A stretch of 64,000 bases of DNA from JdFR-22 sp964534325 (lineage in GTDB: Archaea > Halobacteriota > Archaeoglobi > Archaeoglobales > Archaeoglobaceae), in the NCBI GenBank assembly GCA_964534325.1, contig CAZHOR010000001.1, positions 62,001-126,000 of the forward strand, in the 5' to 3' direction. A program made the translations under genes and the position numbers. Of the stretch, positions 1 through 8,224 are shown one piece after another; position 1 is the stretch's first letter; the number at the start of each line of letters is the position of its first letter. The notes beneath the pieces were generated by a model, which was not told the origin of the DNA, did no database searches, and saw only the letters and a program-made list of their open reading frames with translations.

Positions 1-510
1 TATTTTGGACTTCTTTGCCACATCAGATGAAATGGACTGCAAATCGGGTAAGAACCCGTTCTCCTCCTTCAAGGGCATTATGTATGGCTTACCTCCTGCG
101 AATATGGTTGAGCTGTAATATACAGGATATCGGGGGTCGGGGACGAGAACATAGTCTCCTGGATCGACAAAAGCCATGGTTAGGTGGGCTATTCCTTCTT
201 TGGAGCCGATGAGCGCAAGTATCTCTTTTTCGGGGTCCAGCTTGACGTTCTTTCTTCGTTTGTAGAATTCGCTTACTGCCTCTCTGAAGGATTCTGTGCC
301 CGCATACCCGGGATATTTCTGATTTTCTACCTTCTCTACTGCCTTCTGCATTGCCTCTACTACATGTGAAGGTGTCGGCAGGTCGGGATCTCCCACTCCA
401 AAGTCTATGACGTCTGCACCCTCTTTCTGCTTCTTTCTTTTCATGGCATCCAGTTCAGCGAATAGATATGGCGGTAGCTGGTTCAATCTCTGGGACAAAG
501 GAAAATCCAT
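1..510 (-). CDS. dapL: LL-diaminopimelate aminotransferase-like, class I PLP aminotransferase (C-terminal part outside window)
   Basis: The first 170 codons of a fold-type I aminotransferase are present; the gene runs off the left edge. The translation opens MDFPLSQRLNQLPPYLFAEL and has the substrate/PLP-pocket motifs GVGDPDLPTP, YPGYAGTESFREAV, IGSKEGIAH and VPDPRYPVY, the pattern of the archaeal/plant DapL group that converts tetrahydrodipicolinate to LL-diaminopimelate in lysine synthesis. A GGTGAT ribosome site sits just before the ATG. The gene starts 9 nt after the citrate synthase stop, so the two are probably cotranscribed. The PLP-binding lysine lies outside the window, so a related aspartate-type aminotransferase is not excluded. 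Confidence 0.8.
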   Translation of the reverse strand, partial: MDFPLSQRLNQLPPYLFAELDAMKRKKQKEGADVIDFGVGDPDLPTPSHVVEAMQKAVEKVENQKYPGYAGTESFREAVSEFYKRRKNVKLDPEKEILALIGSKEGIAHLTMAFVDPGDYVLVPDPRYPVYYSSTIFAGGKPYIMPLKEENGFLPDLQSISSDVAKKSKI

Positions 511-519
511 ATTTATCAC

Positions 520-1674
520 CTATTTTCTACCTCTTCCATCAAAGGACTGATATTCTCTACTTTCTGCGCCAACATATTCGGCTCTTGGCCGGATTAGCTT
601 GTTGTTCTCGTATTGCTCGATTACGTGTGAAGTCCATCCAGATATTCTGGACATGGCGAATATATTGATGAAAAGGTCGTCCGGGATGTTCAAGTTGGCA
701 TAGACACTGGCAGAATAGAAGTCAACATTGGGGAGGAGTCCCTTATACTTGTAGACGGCTTCAGCAGTAGCTTCGGATATTTCATACCACTTGGGGTCTT
801 TTTCATCACCCAGCTTTTTGGAGAGTGTCTTCAGCTCCACTGTCCGGGGGTCCATTACTCTCCTATAGACCCGGTGACCAAAGCCCATTATCTTCCCTCT
901 TCTCTCCAGCTTCTCCTTTATGTAGTCCTCCGCTCTCCAGGGGACCGCTACTTCTCTCAACATTTCCATGACCTTTTGAGACGCGCCACCATGCAGGGGA
1001 CCCATGAGAGTTCCTGTTCCGGAGACCACACAGGCATAGATGTCTGCAAGAGTTGAAGCCGATGTTCTGGCGGCAAAAGTTGAAGCATTCAGCTCATGAT
1101 CTGCATGCAGGATCAAGTCCAGGTCAAGAGCCTTTGCCTCGGTTTCGGTAGGTTCTTTACCGTGAAGCATGTAGAGAAAGTTGGCCGCATGATCCAAATC
1201 CATATTCGGTCCCACCAGATTCTGACCTGTCCTTACCCTGTGATAGTAAGCCGTTATGGTGGGAAGTTTTGCTACCAGATTCTTTGCTTTATCAACGCTC
1301 TTTTCGTAGCTCTTATGATGAATATACTTGTCCATCGAACCCAGATAAGATACGGCGGTCCTGAGTACCACCATAGGGTGCGTGAACTGTGGTAGGTGGG
1401 TCAACAACCCGATTATCTGAGGTGGTAGCTCTCTTCTCTCTTTGAGCTCTTCAGAGAAAAATTCCAGTTCTTTTTTAGTGGGTAGCTCCCCGAACAGAAG
1501 AAGATAAGTTATTTCCTCGAAATTGGAGTTCTTGGCCAGGTCATGAATATCATAACCTCTATACTCCAACACTCCTCTGTCTTCCTCTAGAGCTATCCTG
1601 CAAATGCTTGATTTACAGGCTACTATATCCTGAAGACCATCTTTAAACCTGTTTTTTTTAGTCTTTTCAGTCAT
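520..1674 (-). CDS. gltA: Citrate synthase
   Basis: 384 aa, the usual length of the short archaeal/Gram-positive citrate synthase. It condenses acetyl-CoA with oxaloacetate at the entry of the TCA cycle or the oxidative route to 2-oxoglutarate. Active-site motifs are intact: HADHELNAS (about 190-198), GPLHGGA with catalytic His228, GFGHRVY with His267, and NVDFYS with Asp318. A GAGGGG site precedes the ATG. The gene ends in TAG; the same frame stays open into the downstream aminotransferase, which begins 9 nt later, so the pair looks like one transcription unit feeding 2-oxoglutarate/glutamate and lysine metabolism. 2-Methylcitrate synthase activity cannot be excluded from sequence. Confidence 0.94.
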   Translation of the reverse strand: MTEKTKKNRFKDGLQDIVACKSSICRIALEEDRGVLEYRGYDIHDLAKNSNFEEITYLLLFGELPTKKELEFFSEELKERRELPPQIIGLLTHLPQFTHPMVVLRTAVSYLGSMDKYIHHKSYEKSVDKAKNLVAKLPTITAYYHRVRTGQNLVGPNMDLDHAANFLYMLHGKEPTETEAKALDLDLILHADHELNASTFAARTSASTLADIYACVVSGTGTLMGPLHGGASQKVMEMLREVAVPWRAEDYIKEKLERRGKIMGFGHRVYRRVMDPRTVELKTLSKKLGDEKDPKWYEISEATAEAVYKYKGLLPNVDFYSASVYANLNIPDDLFINIFAMSRISGWTSHVIEQYENNKLIRPRAEYVGAESREYQSFDGRGRK

Positions 1675-1710
1675 ATTTACCCCTCTTCAAGTTTCCATTC
1701 CTTTATATCT

Positions 1711-3231
1711 TTATATCACTCTATAAGATGGATACCTCTCCAATATCATACTTGAAACCGTTAGCGGTGGGTCCGGAGTGGCCAGCTCAATTGCCTGATC
1801 CAGTTTCCATTCCTTTTCAGCGTAAATGGTGAACAGAGAAGCACCTGCTTTTACGTGCTGGCCTCCCTTTTTATGCAATACTATACCTGCCCCCTTATCC
1901 TTGGGGGCACCCGCAGCCCTGGCAACCTTCACCAGTTTGGAATTGTTCACTACAGCTACTGCTCCATCAATAGGTGCTTTCATATCATACTTGTGGGTCC
2001 CAACAGAGATGCTCTTGGAAGTCACTTCAGGGTCTCCACCCTGACCTTCCACGATCTGCTTGAATTTCTCCAGTGCCTTTCCGGATTCAATAAGCTGGTT
2101 AGCATACTCAGAACCATTTCTGGTCTTACCCGACATCTCCAGAAGCACTCCTGCCACTCCAGTGGCCTTCTCTATAAGGCTTCTCGGCCCTTTAGCAGTC
2201 TCCAGCACTTTTAAGGCTTCCCTGGCTTCCAGAGCAGGTCCTATGGTTCTACCTACGGGCTGGCCACCATAGGTCATTACGCATGATACATCAAGACCCA
2301 TTCTCCGTCCCAATTCCGAGAAATCTGTTGACAGGGTTCGACCCTGCTCCACGTCTGCTACTTTGGATCCCTCACCCACCGGGATATCTATCACAATATG
2401 TTTGGCTCCTATCGAGCCTTTTTTGGCCATGACACTCGCCAACAGTTGAGGACGAGGGTCTATTGAAAGAGGGTGCTCCACACTGATTATCTTATCGTCT
2501 GCAGGAGCAATGTTTGTCGCCCCTGCCCAGGCTATAACTCCGCCCACGCTCTCGGTTACCTCTCTTATCTCATCGATCCCCAGATTAACATCCGCCAGAA
2601 CCTCCATTGTATCTGCAGTTCCGCTGGCAGACGTTATTGCTCTGGATGCAGTTTTAGGTATCATTAGACCGCTGGCAGCTATTATGGGAACTACGAGCAG
2701 GGATATCTTGTTACCGGGAACACCACCAATGCTGTGCTTATCCACCACAATCCCCTTTTCAAAAGTTAGGGTTTCCCCGGTATCGATCATGGCTTCTGTA
2801 AGCCACTCTATCTCGTCAATATCAACGTGCTGAAGATAATCTGCCATAACAAAGGCGGTCAACTCCACCTCGGTGAGCATGTTGGATACAATATCCCTCA
2901 CTATAGCGTGGATCTCATCCCTGTTCAGTTTTTTACCGTCCATCTTTTTCTTGATATATTCGATTGATTTGGGTTTGGATACAGGATAAACTTCAACCTC
3001 AGCTCCTTCCGGGATTTCGATCTCGCAGGGACCGGCGGTCATACAAATGCCGATCTCACCCTTATCGACCATTCCGGTAGCAATATGCACATCAGAAACA
3101 CAAAATTTTTTACCATAACTTATTTTGACTCTATCTCCAACGATAAGCCCCAGCTCAGCAGCATCGTCAGGGCTTACCATAGCTGAGGAATGTTCAAGTC
3201 TAAGGGGAATATTTTTAACTTTAAGTTTCAT
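1711..3231 (-). CDS. deoA: AMP phosphorylase
   Basis: 506 aa enzyme of the archaeal AMP pathway. It phosphorolyses AMP (also CMP/UMP) to base plus ribose-1,5-bisphosphate, which feeds R15P isomerase and type III RuBisCO. The long N-terminal extension (about 1-85) typical of the archaeal form precedes the pyrimidine-nucleoside phosphorylase fold, with DKHSIGGVPGNK (phosphate binding), ITSASGTADTMEV and MTYGGQPVGRTIGPALEA visible. I chose the ATG at 3231 (MKLKVKN): the GTG four codons upstream sits directly on the AGGAG ribosome site and is too close to it. The partner genes of the pathway are not in this window. Confidence 0.92.
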   Translation of the reverse strand: MKLKVKNIPLRLEHSSAMVSPDDAAELGLIVGDRVKISYGKKFCVSDVHIATGMVDKGEIGICMTAGPCEIEIPEGAEVEVYPVSKPKSIEYIKKKMDGKKLNRDEIHAIVRDIVSNMLTEVELTAFVMADYLQHVDIDEIEWLTEAMIDTGETLTFEKGIVVDKHSIGGVPGNKISLLVVPIIAASGLMIPKTASRAITSASGTADTMEVLADVNLGIDEIREVTESVGGVIAWAGATNIAPADDKIISVEHPLSIDPRPQLLASVMAKKGSIGAKHIVIDIPVGEGSKVADVEQGRTLSTDFSELGRRMGLDVSCVMTYGGQPVGRTIGPALEAREALKVLETAKGPRSLIEKATGVAGVLLEMSGKTRNGSEYANQLIESGKALEKFKQIVEGQGGDPEVTSKSISVGTHKYDMKAPIDGAVAVVNNSKLVKVARAAGAPKDKGAGIVLHKKGGQHVKAGASLFTIYAEKEWKLDQAIELATPDPPLTVSSMILERYPSYRVI

Positions 3232-3255
3232 ATGTGGACACACTCCTGAGTATTT

Positions 3256-4134
3256 TTAAGTTTTTTTATCAATTTGCTGAGAAATTGGTGAATTTTCAGC
3301 TTGAAGCCTGTAATCCTTCTTAACCTTTTTGGATTTTAAAACTTCAACTCCCACTTCTTCAGCAACCGCATTCACCATCTTTTTTATAACGGATTTTATT
3401 GACTTTTCGTCTATCACTATATAATATGCACCAGTAAGCTTCACCGCTTTCTCTATGATCTCCTCATTCAGTCCCTCAAAAGTGTATTTGGCAAAATTAT
3501 GGCCGAAAGTGAAAGTTGTTCCTAACATGATCTCCGTTTGCCTGGGCGCGTAGTGTGTTCCCCCCACACCCACGGCTATGTGCCAGTCATTTCTACCATC
3601 ATTTATGGATTCGATCAAGGATTCGGCAACTATCCTGCCCGCCTCCTCATCATTCCACTCATCTTCTGTAGAGCCGATCTCGTAGAACGCACAGGGAGTA
3701 GAGATCTCTGAGGGGCCGTGGTGGGTTACTTCCATGGTGAACTCGAACTCCGGTTTCCTCTCCAGTTTCTGGCTCAAGGCCAGCACATAGTTCTTCATCC
3801 TGATCGGTGCCGGAGTCGCCAGTGAGTAGGGTACACCCCCAAAGTCCGCAGTATTGACGTTACCAGAGACATGGGCGGAGAAGATCTTCCTCTCGTCTCT
3901 ACTGCTGTGTCTGGAAGCGAACAATATCTCATCAAATTCAAGCTCTTTCCTTAATTTAGCGTCGAGGCCATCCGTATAGATCAATCTCTCCTCAATTTCA
4001 GCGATACCGATATTTCCAGCATCATAAAAAGTGCATTCCCCTAATTCCTTCTCTTCTGGTTCCAGAATTTCCACCAAATGAGATTTAATATTCTGTGATG
4101 CTTCATCCTTCCTGCTGCACACAATCAAATGCAT
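3256..4134 (-). CDS. dtdA: D-aminoacyl-tRNA deacylase, archaeal/plant type
   Basis: 292 aa. The archaeal DTD2/GEK1-type enzyme hydrolyses D-amino acids wrongly esterified to tRNA. Family signatures are clear: ASRHSSRDERK near residue 97, the metal/active-site stretches VTHHGPSE and GVGGTHYAPR, and FGHNFAKYTF. The ATG at 4134 is preferred over the TTG one codon upstream because GAGGG lies about seven bases before it. The C-terminal 20 residues are lysine-rich and hydrophilic. It lies 24 nt downstream of the AMP phosphorylase start region on the same strand, but no functional link between the two is obvious. Confidence 0.92.
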   Translation of the reverse strand: MHLIVCSRKDEASQNIKSHLVEILEPEEKELGECTFYDAGNIGIAEIEERLIYTDGLDAKLRKELEFDEILFASRHSSRDERKIFSAHVSGNVNTADFGGVPYSLATPAPIRMKNYVLALSQKLERKPEFEFTMEVTHHGPSEISTPCAFYEIGSTEDEWNDEEAGRIVAESLIESINDGRNDWHIAVGVGGTHYAPRQTEIMLGTTFTFGHNFAKYTFEGLNEEIIEKAVKLTGAYYIVIDEKSIKSVIKKMVNAVAEEVGVEVLKSKKVKKDYRLQAENSPISQQIDKKT

Positions 4135-4229
4135 CAAAATCCCTCAATACTCGTTAAGACAGGAAGTCAGGATAAAGAGTTTTTTAAATTTGTGGATTCC
4201 ATCTGATATCAATAAACTGGTTAAAATAA

Positions 4230-5096
4230 TTAAAACTCGATGGCTTCTTTTTCCAGCTCATAGCCATCTTTTGCTGTGGACAGGTCGATCACCAGAAAAG
4301 CGACCTTGAGGTTGCCGTAGATCTTGTTGGAGAATACTGTTACGACCTTTCCGTTGTGGTCAACCCTGACCCCTTCGCAGGGCTGATGGCTTCTGATAAG
4401 GGTTTTCACCCCCAATGAATCCAGAATCTGCTGGCTTACGTCTTTGCCGAACATTCTACCTGCTCCCCGCAGTGAGGGTGCGGTTCCATTGCCTTCCATG
4501 GGGTCGCTCCACAGTATCTGCTCCAGATACGGTTTTTCCGGATGAGTTTCCTCAGCCAATTGAATTTCTTCTAAAGAAGAGACTTCAGGCAAACCTCCGT
4601 GGAGAAAGAGGTAACTCCCTTCAGCCACTGCAGCGTAAGGGAGGTGCTGGAACAGGTCTGAGAGTTCGCTATAAATCTCTCTCCCATTCTGAAACTTCTC
4701 TTCCAGCAGCCTTGGAAGGTTATGGGGTGATACAGGAAGGTCTGCAGGAGGTTCATGGTTGCCCCTAAGGAGAATGATGTTCTCTGGGTGGTCCCTTTTC
4801 AACCTAAGGAGAGTGTAGAAGACCTCTGGGGAATCACTTCCCCTGTCACCATAATCTCCCAAAAATACTATGTAGTCCTGCTCACAGCGGGAGAGGATGA
4901 ACTCCAGGCTTTCCACATCCCCATGAAGGTCCCCCACCACGGCAGCGGTACCTTTGTTGGGCAGCCTACTCAGGCCACCTCCTCTACTCTCCTTTTCCTT
5001 CTTTAACAGGTATTTTACTTCTCTCACTAGAGTAACGAATTCATCTCCGTCTGCTCTTCTGCTCTCCTGGGCGATTTCCTTCATCTCAAAGCCCAT
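4230..5096 (-). CDS. PPP-family serine/threonine protein phosphatase
   Basis: 288 aa metallophosphatase of the PP1/PP2A/PP2B (PPP) family. All core motifs are present in order: GDLHGD, GDYGDRG, RGNHE, a later HGG and RSHQP, which build the dinuclear metal site. Archaeal members dephosphorylate protein serine/threonine; the substrate here is unknown. The start at 5096 is the first ATG; the upstream AT-rich stretch has a TTTAAA element at TATA-box distance, consistent with a leaderless transcript. An internal ATG four codons later is the alternative. It is divergent from the HD/Mut7-C pair. Confidence 0.88.
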   Translation of the reverse strand: MGFEMKEIAQESRRADGDEFVTLVREVKYLLKKEKESRGGGLSRLPNKGTAAVVGDLHGDVESLEFILSRCEQDYIVFLGDYGDRGSDSPEVFYTLLRLKRDHPENIILLRGNHEPPADLPVSPHNLPRLLEEKFQNGREIYSELSDLFQHLPYAAVAEGSYLFLHGGLPEVSSLEEIQLAEETHPEKPYLEQILWSDPMEGNGTAPSLRGAGRMFGKDVSQQILDSLGVKTLIRSHQPCEGVRVDHNGKVVTVFSNKIYGNLKVAFLVIDLSTAKDGYELEKEAIEF

Positions 5097-5197
5097 ATAG
5101 ATAGTTGGTTTCCTTTTAAATTATTTTTCACGTCCCCTCGACTTTGTCCGAGAGCACCTGGATAAAATATTAAAGATACGTCTGTCAGAGTTGTGTT

Positions 5198-5725
5198 ATG
5201 GATGATGTGGTCAAATTATTGTTCGAGGTAGGAGCATTAAAGCTGGTTCCCCGTTCTGGTTGGTTTAAGATAGGTATCAAGGAGCCTGAAACCGTTGCCG
5301 AGCACACATTCCGCACAGCCCTTCTTGCCTTCGTAATTGCCAGGGAAGAAACCTCCGACACCGATACTGCTATGAGGGCAGCTTTTCTGGGGTTGATCCA
5401 TGACCTGCACGAGAGCAGGACCCTTGATCTGCATAAAGTCGCCAAAAGATATACTTCCGTTGACAGTGAACAGGTCATCGAGGAGCAGATGAGGGTTTTA
5501 GGCGTAGAGGATGAAATTAAGGATATGGAACACCTTCAGCATTTTGTGGAGGATGCAGATAAGCTGGAACTGTTAATGCAGGCCAAAGAATACTCCGAAC
5601 AATATCCATCCGCCATGATATACGCCGAAAATCTGGAGTTCGAGACCAGGACTGCCACAAAACTGGCGGAAAGAATAAGGGAATCGGACCACAGGTGGTG
5701 GCTTGACTTTGAAGTTCATGGTTGA
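5198..5725 (+). CDS. HD-domain phosphohydrolase (YfbR/HDDC2-like)
   Basis: 175 aa single HD domain. The metal-binding residues are seen as EHTFRTALLAF (His about 30), GLIHDLHESRT (HD at about 67-68) and VEDADKLELLMQA (Asp in the fifth helix), the layout of the 5'-deoxynucleotidase YfbR/HDDC2 group, which removes phosphate from (d)NMPs. A TATA-like AAATATTAAAG lies about 30 nt upstream. The last 23 bases overlap the next gene, so the two are translationally coupled. Substrate specificity is inferred only from the family. Confidence 0.82.
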   Translation: MDDVVKLLFEVGALKLVPRSGWFKIGIKEPETVAEHTFRTALLAFVIAREETSDTDTAMRAAFLGLIHDLHESRTLDLHKVAKRYTSVDSEQVIEEQMRVLGVEDEIKDMEHLQHFVEDADKLELLMQAKEYSEQYPSAMIYAENLEFETRTATKLAERIRESDHRWWLDFEVHG

Positions 5726-6191
5726 CCGCATGCTGGGGAAGCTCGCCAGGTGGTTGAGGATAGCTGGCTACGATACCCTATACATTGCCGATCTTCCAGT
5801 GGAGAAAGATGTTGAAGATGATTACATGGCAGCGAATCATGAGGACAGGATATTGCTCACCAAGGATAAGGACCTCTTCAACAGAGCCAGATCAGTGGGC
5901 AGACCCGTAGTCTTAATTGAGTCGAACAGTGTTGGAGAGCAGTTAAAAGAAGTGGAGAAGATAGGGGTGAAGTTCAAGCCTGTGATGGATAGGTGCAGCG
6001 TATGCAATGAGTTCCTTCGAGAGCCCAGTGAGGAGGAAAAGAAAGAAGTGCTGGAGAAAGAGAGTATCCAGGAGGATCTGGCCGACATTTACGAGCTGTG
6101 GTATTGTCCCAGGTGTAAAAAGCTTTATTGGAAAGGAAGTCACTGGGAGAACATGATAGACTTCCTCCAAAAGCACTCTGTTGACCACTGA
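5703..6191 (+). CDS. Mut7-C domain protein with zinc ribbon (PIN-like predicted RNase)
   Basis: About 160 aa. The N-terminal half has the Mut7-C/PIN-like pattern: VDRMLGKLARWLRIAGYDT, then an acidic cluster and LLTKDKDLFNRA. The C-terminal half holds two cysteine pairs, CSVC and CPRC, forming a zinc ribbon followed by KLYWKGSHW. Proteins of this family are predicted RNases; biochemical function is little known. The start is uncertain: TTG at 5703 or 5709 gives the usual family N-terminus with AGGTGG upstream, and ATG at 5718 is the first ATG. It overlaps the HD gene and is probably co-expressed with it. Confidence 0.85.
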   Translation: MTLKFMVDRMLGKLARWLRIAGYDTLYIADLPVEKDVEDDYMAANHEDRILLTKDKDLFNRARSVGRPVVLIESNSVGEQLKEVEKIGVKFKPVMDRCSVCNEFLREPSEEEKKEVLEKESIQEDLADIYELWYCPRCKKLYWKGSHWENMIDFLQKHSVDH

Positions 6192-6294
6192 GCTTTCAGA
6201 TAGCAAAAGCGACTGGCTATCTCCCTTTTTTCTGAATTCGGGTTTGTATTGACTTTTTATAGGTAAAGATATACGTTAAATGACGTAGAATAGT

Positions 6295-6304
6295 TTTATA
6301 TATA
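6295..6304 (+). promoter_or_regulatory. TATA box for the 46-codon ORF at 6324
   Basis: TTTATATATA, close to the archaeal TATA consensus, is centred about 24 nt before the ATG at 6324. This is the spacing expected for a leaderless archaeal transcript, and it is the main reason to take the small ORF seriously. Confidence 0.6.
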
Positions 6305-6323
6305 TCGAACCACAATTTTGATC

Positions 6324-6464
6324 ATGAACTCTGAAGAGGAGAACGTGTGGATTATTGAGGCAAAGCTGCTTACAGAGAATTCACAGAGAATGGAAGAAGT
6401 TGTCCGGGAATTAGAGGATAAAGGCTTCTCTGTTCGAAAAAGGAGCATAGTGTTCGATAACTGA
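6324..6464 (+). CDS. Small acidic protein of unknown function, 46 aa
   Basis: An ATG-to-TGA frame encodes MNSEEENVWIIEAKLLTENS followed by a short amphipathic helix and SVRKRSIVFDN. I do not recognise it. The predicted shape is strand-helix-strand (VWIIEAKL, then RMEEVVRELEDKG, then SVRKRSIVF), which is plausible for a tiny folded alpha/beta protein. A good TATA box lies 24 nt upstream of the ATG, matching a leaderless mRNA. It fills most of the space between the Mut7-C gene and pyrD and has no overlap with either. Confidence 0.5.
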   Translation: MNSEEENVWIIEAKLLTENSQRMEEVVRELEDKGFSVRKRSIVFDN

Positions 6465-6513
6465 GTTGCACAGCTATCCAGTTGACCGGTTTATCCCCAA
6501 GGTATTCGAAGCG

Positions 6514-6523
6514 TTTATAAATA
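6514..6523 (+). promoter_or_regulatory. TATA box of the pyrD-pyrK unit
   Basis: TTTATAAATA centred about 25 nt before the ATG at 6543 supports that ATG as the pyrD start, rather than the GTG nine bases upstream. Confidence 0.6.
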
Positions 6524-6542
6524 CACAATATGAGTGGAGTTA

Positions 6543-7445
6543 ATGCTTGAAGTAGATCTATGCGGTTTGAAACTGGATAACCCCTTGATCCTGGCAAGCG
6601 GAATTCTGGGAAGCTACTCATCTTCATTGAACAGAATAAGTGAGCACGCTGGAGCTGTGGTATCCAAATCGGTGGGAGTAGAAGCCAGAGAGGGTTATAA
6701 AAATCCTGTGGTGATAAACTATCCGCATGGTCTTCTCAACGCTGTTGGGCTCTCTTCTCCCGGATCAGAAGCTTTTGCCAAAGAGTTAAGCAATTTTGAG
6801 GGTAAAGCTCCTTTGATCGTGAGCCTCTTCGGGTCAACTCCTCAAGAGCTTGCCTCTCTCACTTCCCATTTTCCTTTTGCCGATGCCTTCGAGCTGAACT
6901 TGAGCTGCCCCCATGCAGATAAGGTGGGTCTGGCTGTGGGCAGCGATTCCCAACTGGTTAAAGAGGTGGTTTCAGAGGTTAAAAGGACCAGTGAGAAGCC
7001 TGTTTTTGCCAAGCTGTCCCCCAATGTAGGGAATATAGTGGAAATAGGTAAGGCTGCCCAGCGGGGAGGAGCAGATGCGCTGGTGGCCGTCAACACAGTA
7101 AAGGGAATGAAGATAGATATCTTCAGCCAGAAACCCATTCTGAGCAACATCAGTGGAGGGGTCAGCGGGGAAGCAATTAAACCCATCAGCCTCAAATGCG
7201 TATGGGACCTCTACGAAGAAGTCAGTGTTCCCATAATCGGTTCAGGCGGAATTACCACCTGGGAAGATATTGTAGAGTTCATGCTGGCAGGTGCAAGCTG
7301 TGTGCAGGTCGGTTCAGCGGTTTATTACAGCTACAACATATTTTTCAGTCTCAAGGAGAGCCTGAAAGCATATTTAAACATGACGGGAGAGAAACTCCCT
7401 GAATTAGTGGGAAAAGCACACAAAGACGCGCACAAAAAGGCTTAA
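6543..7445 (+). CDS. pyrD: Dihydroorotate dehydrogenase, catalytic subunit (type 1B)
   Basis: 300 aa FMN TIM-barrel enzyme oxidising dihydroorotate to orotate in pyrimidine synthesis. Type 1 features are clear: NPLILASGILG at the N-terminus, NYPHGLLNAVGLSSPG, and the active-site loop NLSCPHADKVGL with the catalytic cysteine, followed by KLSPNVG and GSGGITTWEDIVEFMLAGA for FMN phosphate. The ATG at 6543 fits the TATA spacing. The gene is followed after 13 nt by pyrK, so the enzyme should be the NAD-linked 1B heterotetramer. Confidence 0.95.
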   Translation: MLEVDLCGLKLDNPLILASGILGSYSSSLNRISEHAGAVVSKSVGVEAREGYKNPVVINYPHGLLNAVGLSSPGSEAFAKELSNFEGKAPLIVSLFGSTPQELASLTSHFPFADAFELNLSCPHADKVGLAVGSDSQLVKEVVSEVKRTSEKPVFAKLSPNVGNIVEIGKAAQRGGADALVAVNTVKGMKIDIFSQKPILSNISGGVSGEAIKPISLKCVWDLYEEVSVPIIGSGGITTWEDIVEFMLAGASCVQVGSAVYYSYNIFFSLKESLKAYLNMTGEKLPELVGKAHKDAHKKA

Positions 7446-7458
7446 AAGAGGTAATAAA

Positions 7459-8169
7459 ATGTTCACGGTCAAAATAAGTGAAGTGGTAAAACACAACGAG
7501 GACACAGCCACCATCACTTTTAACCATCCTCTCAGGTCATTCCCGGGGCAGTTCGTGATGCTCTACGCCTTTGGTCACGAGGAAATACCTCTGAGCCTCT
7601 CCGCTCCGGATTCGGTTACCGTGAGGGCGATAGGGGATACTACCAGGGCCATGGTCAACTCTCAAGAGGGGGATTTGATGGGGGTTAAAGGACCTATCGG
7701 AAGGCCATTTTCTCTCCCTCAGGGCAGTGCATTGCTTATCGCGGGAGGTATAGGTATAGCTCCCCTTCGCTATCTCCACAATTTCCTTCAAGCGCTGGAT
7801 AATGAAGTCCATGTCCTCTACGGGGATAGGACCGCCTCAAACCTCGTATTTCTGGATGAGCTGGTAAATGTAGATGTCTCCACCGACGACGGCAGTGAAG
7901 GGTTCCACGGAAATGTGGTGGATCTGTTGAAAAGCAAGGACCAGGATTTTTGCCATAATTACTCCAAGATCTACTGCTGTGGACCAGAAGTGATGCTCAG
8001 AAACCTCTACACATACTTTGAAGAGCTGAATGTCCTGCCAAAGGTGGAGTTCGCCCTTGAGAGGTATATGAGATGTGGTCTGGGGGTCTGTGGTTCCTGT
8101 TCTTTACAGGACGGCTCCATGGTATGTTCAGACGGTCCGGTGTTTAGAGGAGTAAGATTGAACTGGTGA
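7459..8169 (+). CDS. pyrK: Dihydroorotate dehydrogenase electron-transfer subunit
   Basis: 236 aa FAD/2Fe-2S protein that passes electrons from PyrD to NAD. Seen in order: a ferredoxin-reductase FAD domain (RSFPGQFVMLY, PLSLSAPD), an NAD-binding domain (IAGGIGIAPLRYL, VLYGDRTASNLVF, YCCGPEVML), and a C-terminal 2Fe-2S cluster motif, RYMRCGLGVCGSCSL with a fourth cysteine in SMVCSDGP. It lies 13 nt after pyrD, with GAGGTAATAA as a ribosome site, in a two-gene unit. Confidence 0.94.
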   Translation: MFTVKISEVVKHNEDTATITFNHPLRSFPGQFVMLYAFGHEEIPLSLSAPDSVTVRAIGDTTRAMVNSQEGDLMGVKGPIGRPFSLPQGSALLIAGGIGIAPLRYLHNFLQALDNEVHVLYGDRTASNLVFLDELVNVDVSTDDGSEGFHGNVVDLLKSKDQDFCHNYSKIYCCGPEVMLRNLYTYFEELNVLPKVEFALERYMRCGLGVCGSCSLQDGSMVCSDGPVFRGVRLNW

Positions 8170-8193
8170 GGCTGAAGTTATAAACTAAATTAG

Positions 8194-8202
8194 ATTTAAA
8201 TA
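8194..8202 (+). promoter_or_regulatory. TATA box of nadA-nadX
   Basis: ATTTAAATA centred about 27 nt before the nadA ATG at 8225; the spacing indicates a leaderless transcript for the two-gene NAD unit. Confidence 0.55.
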
Positions 8203-8224
8203 CTGAGGTTAAAACTTCGGTTTA

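Noticed and set aside
505..530. Citrate synthase TAG stop is in frame with the downstream DapL start, suggesting a readthrough fusion
   Set aside because: TAG ends several other genes here, DapL has its own GGTGAT and ATG, and open reading across nine bases has a one-in-three chance.
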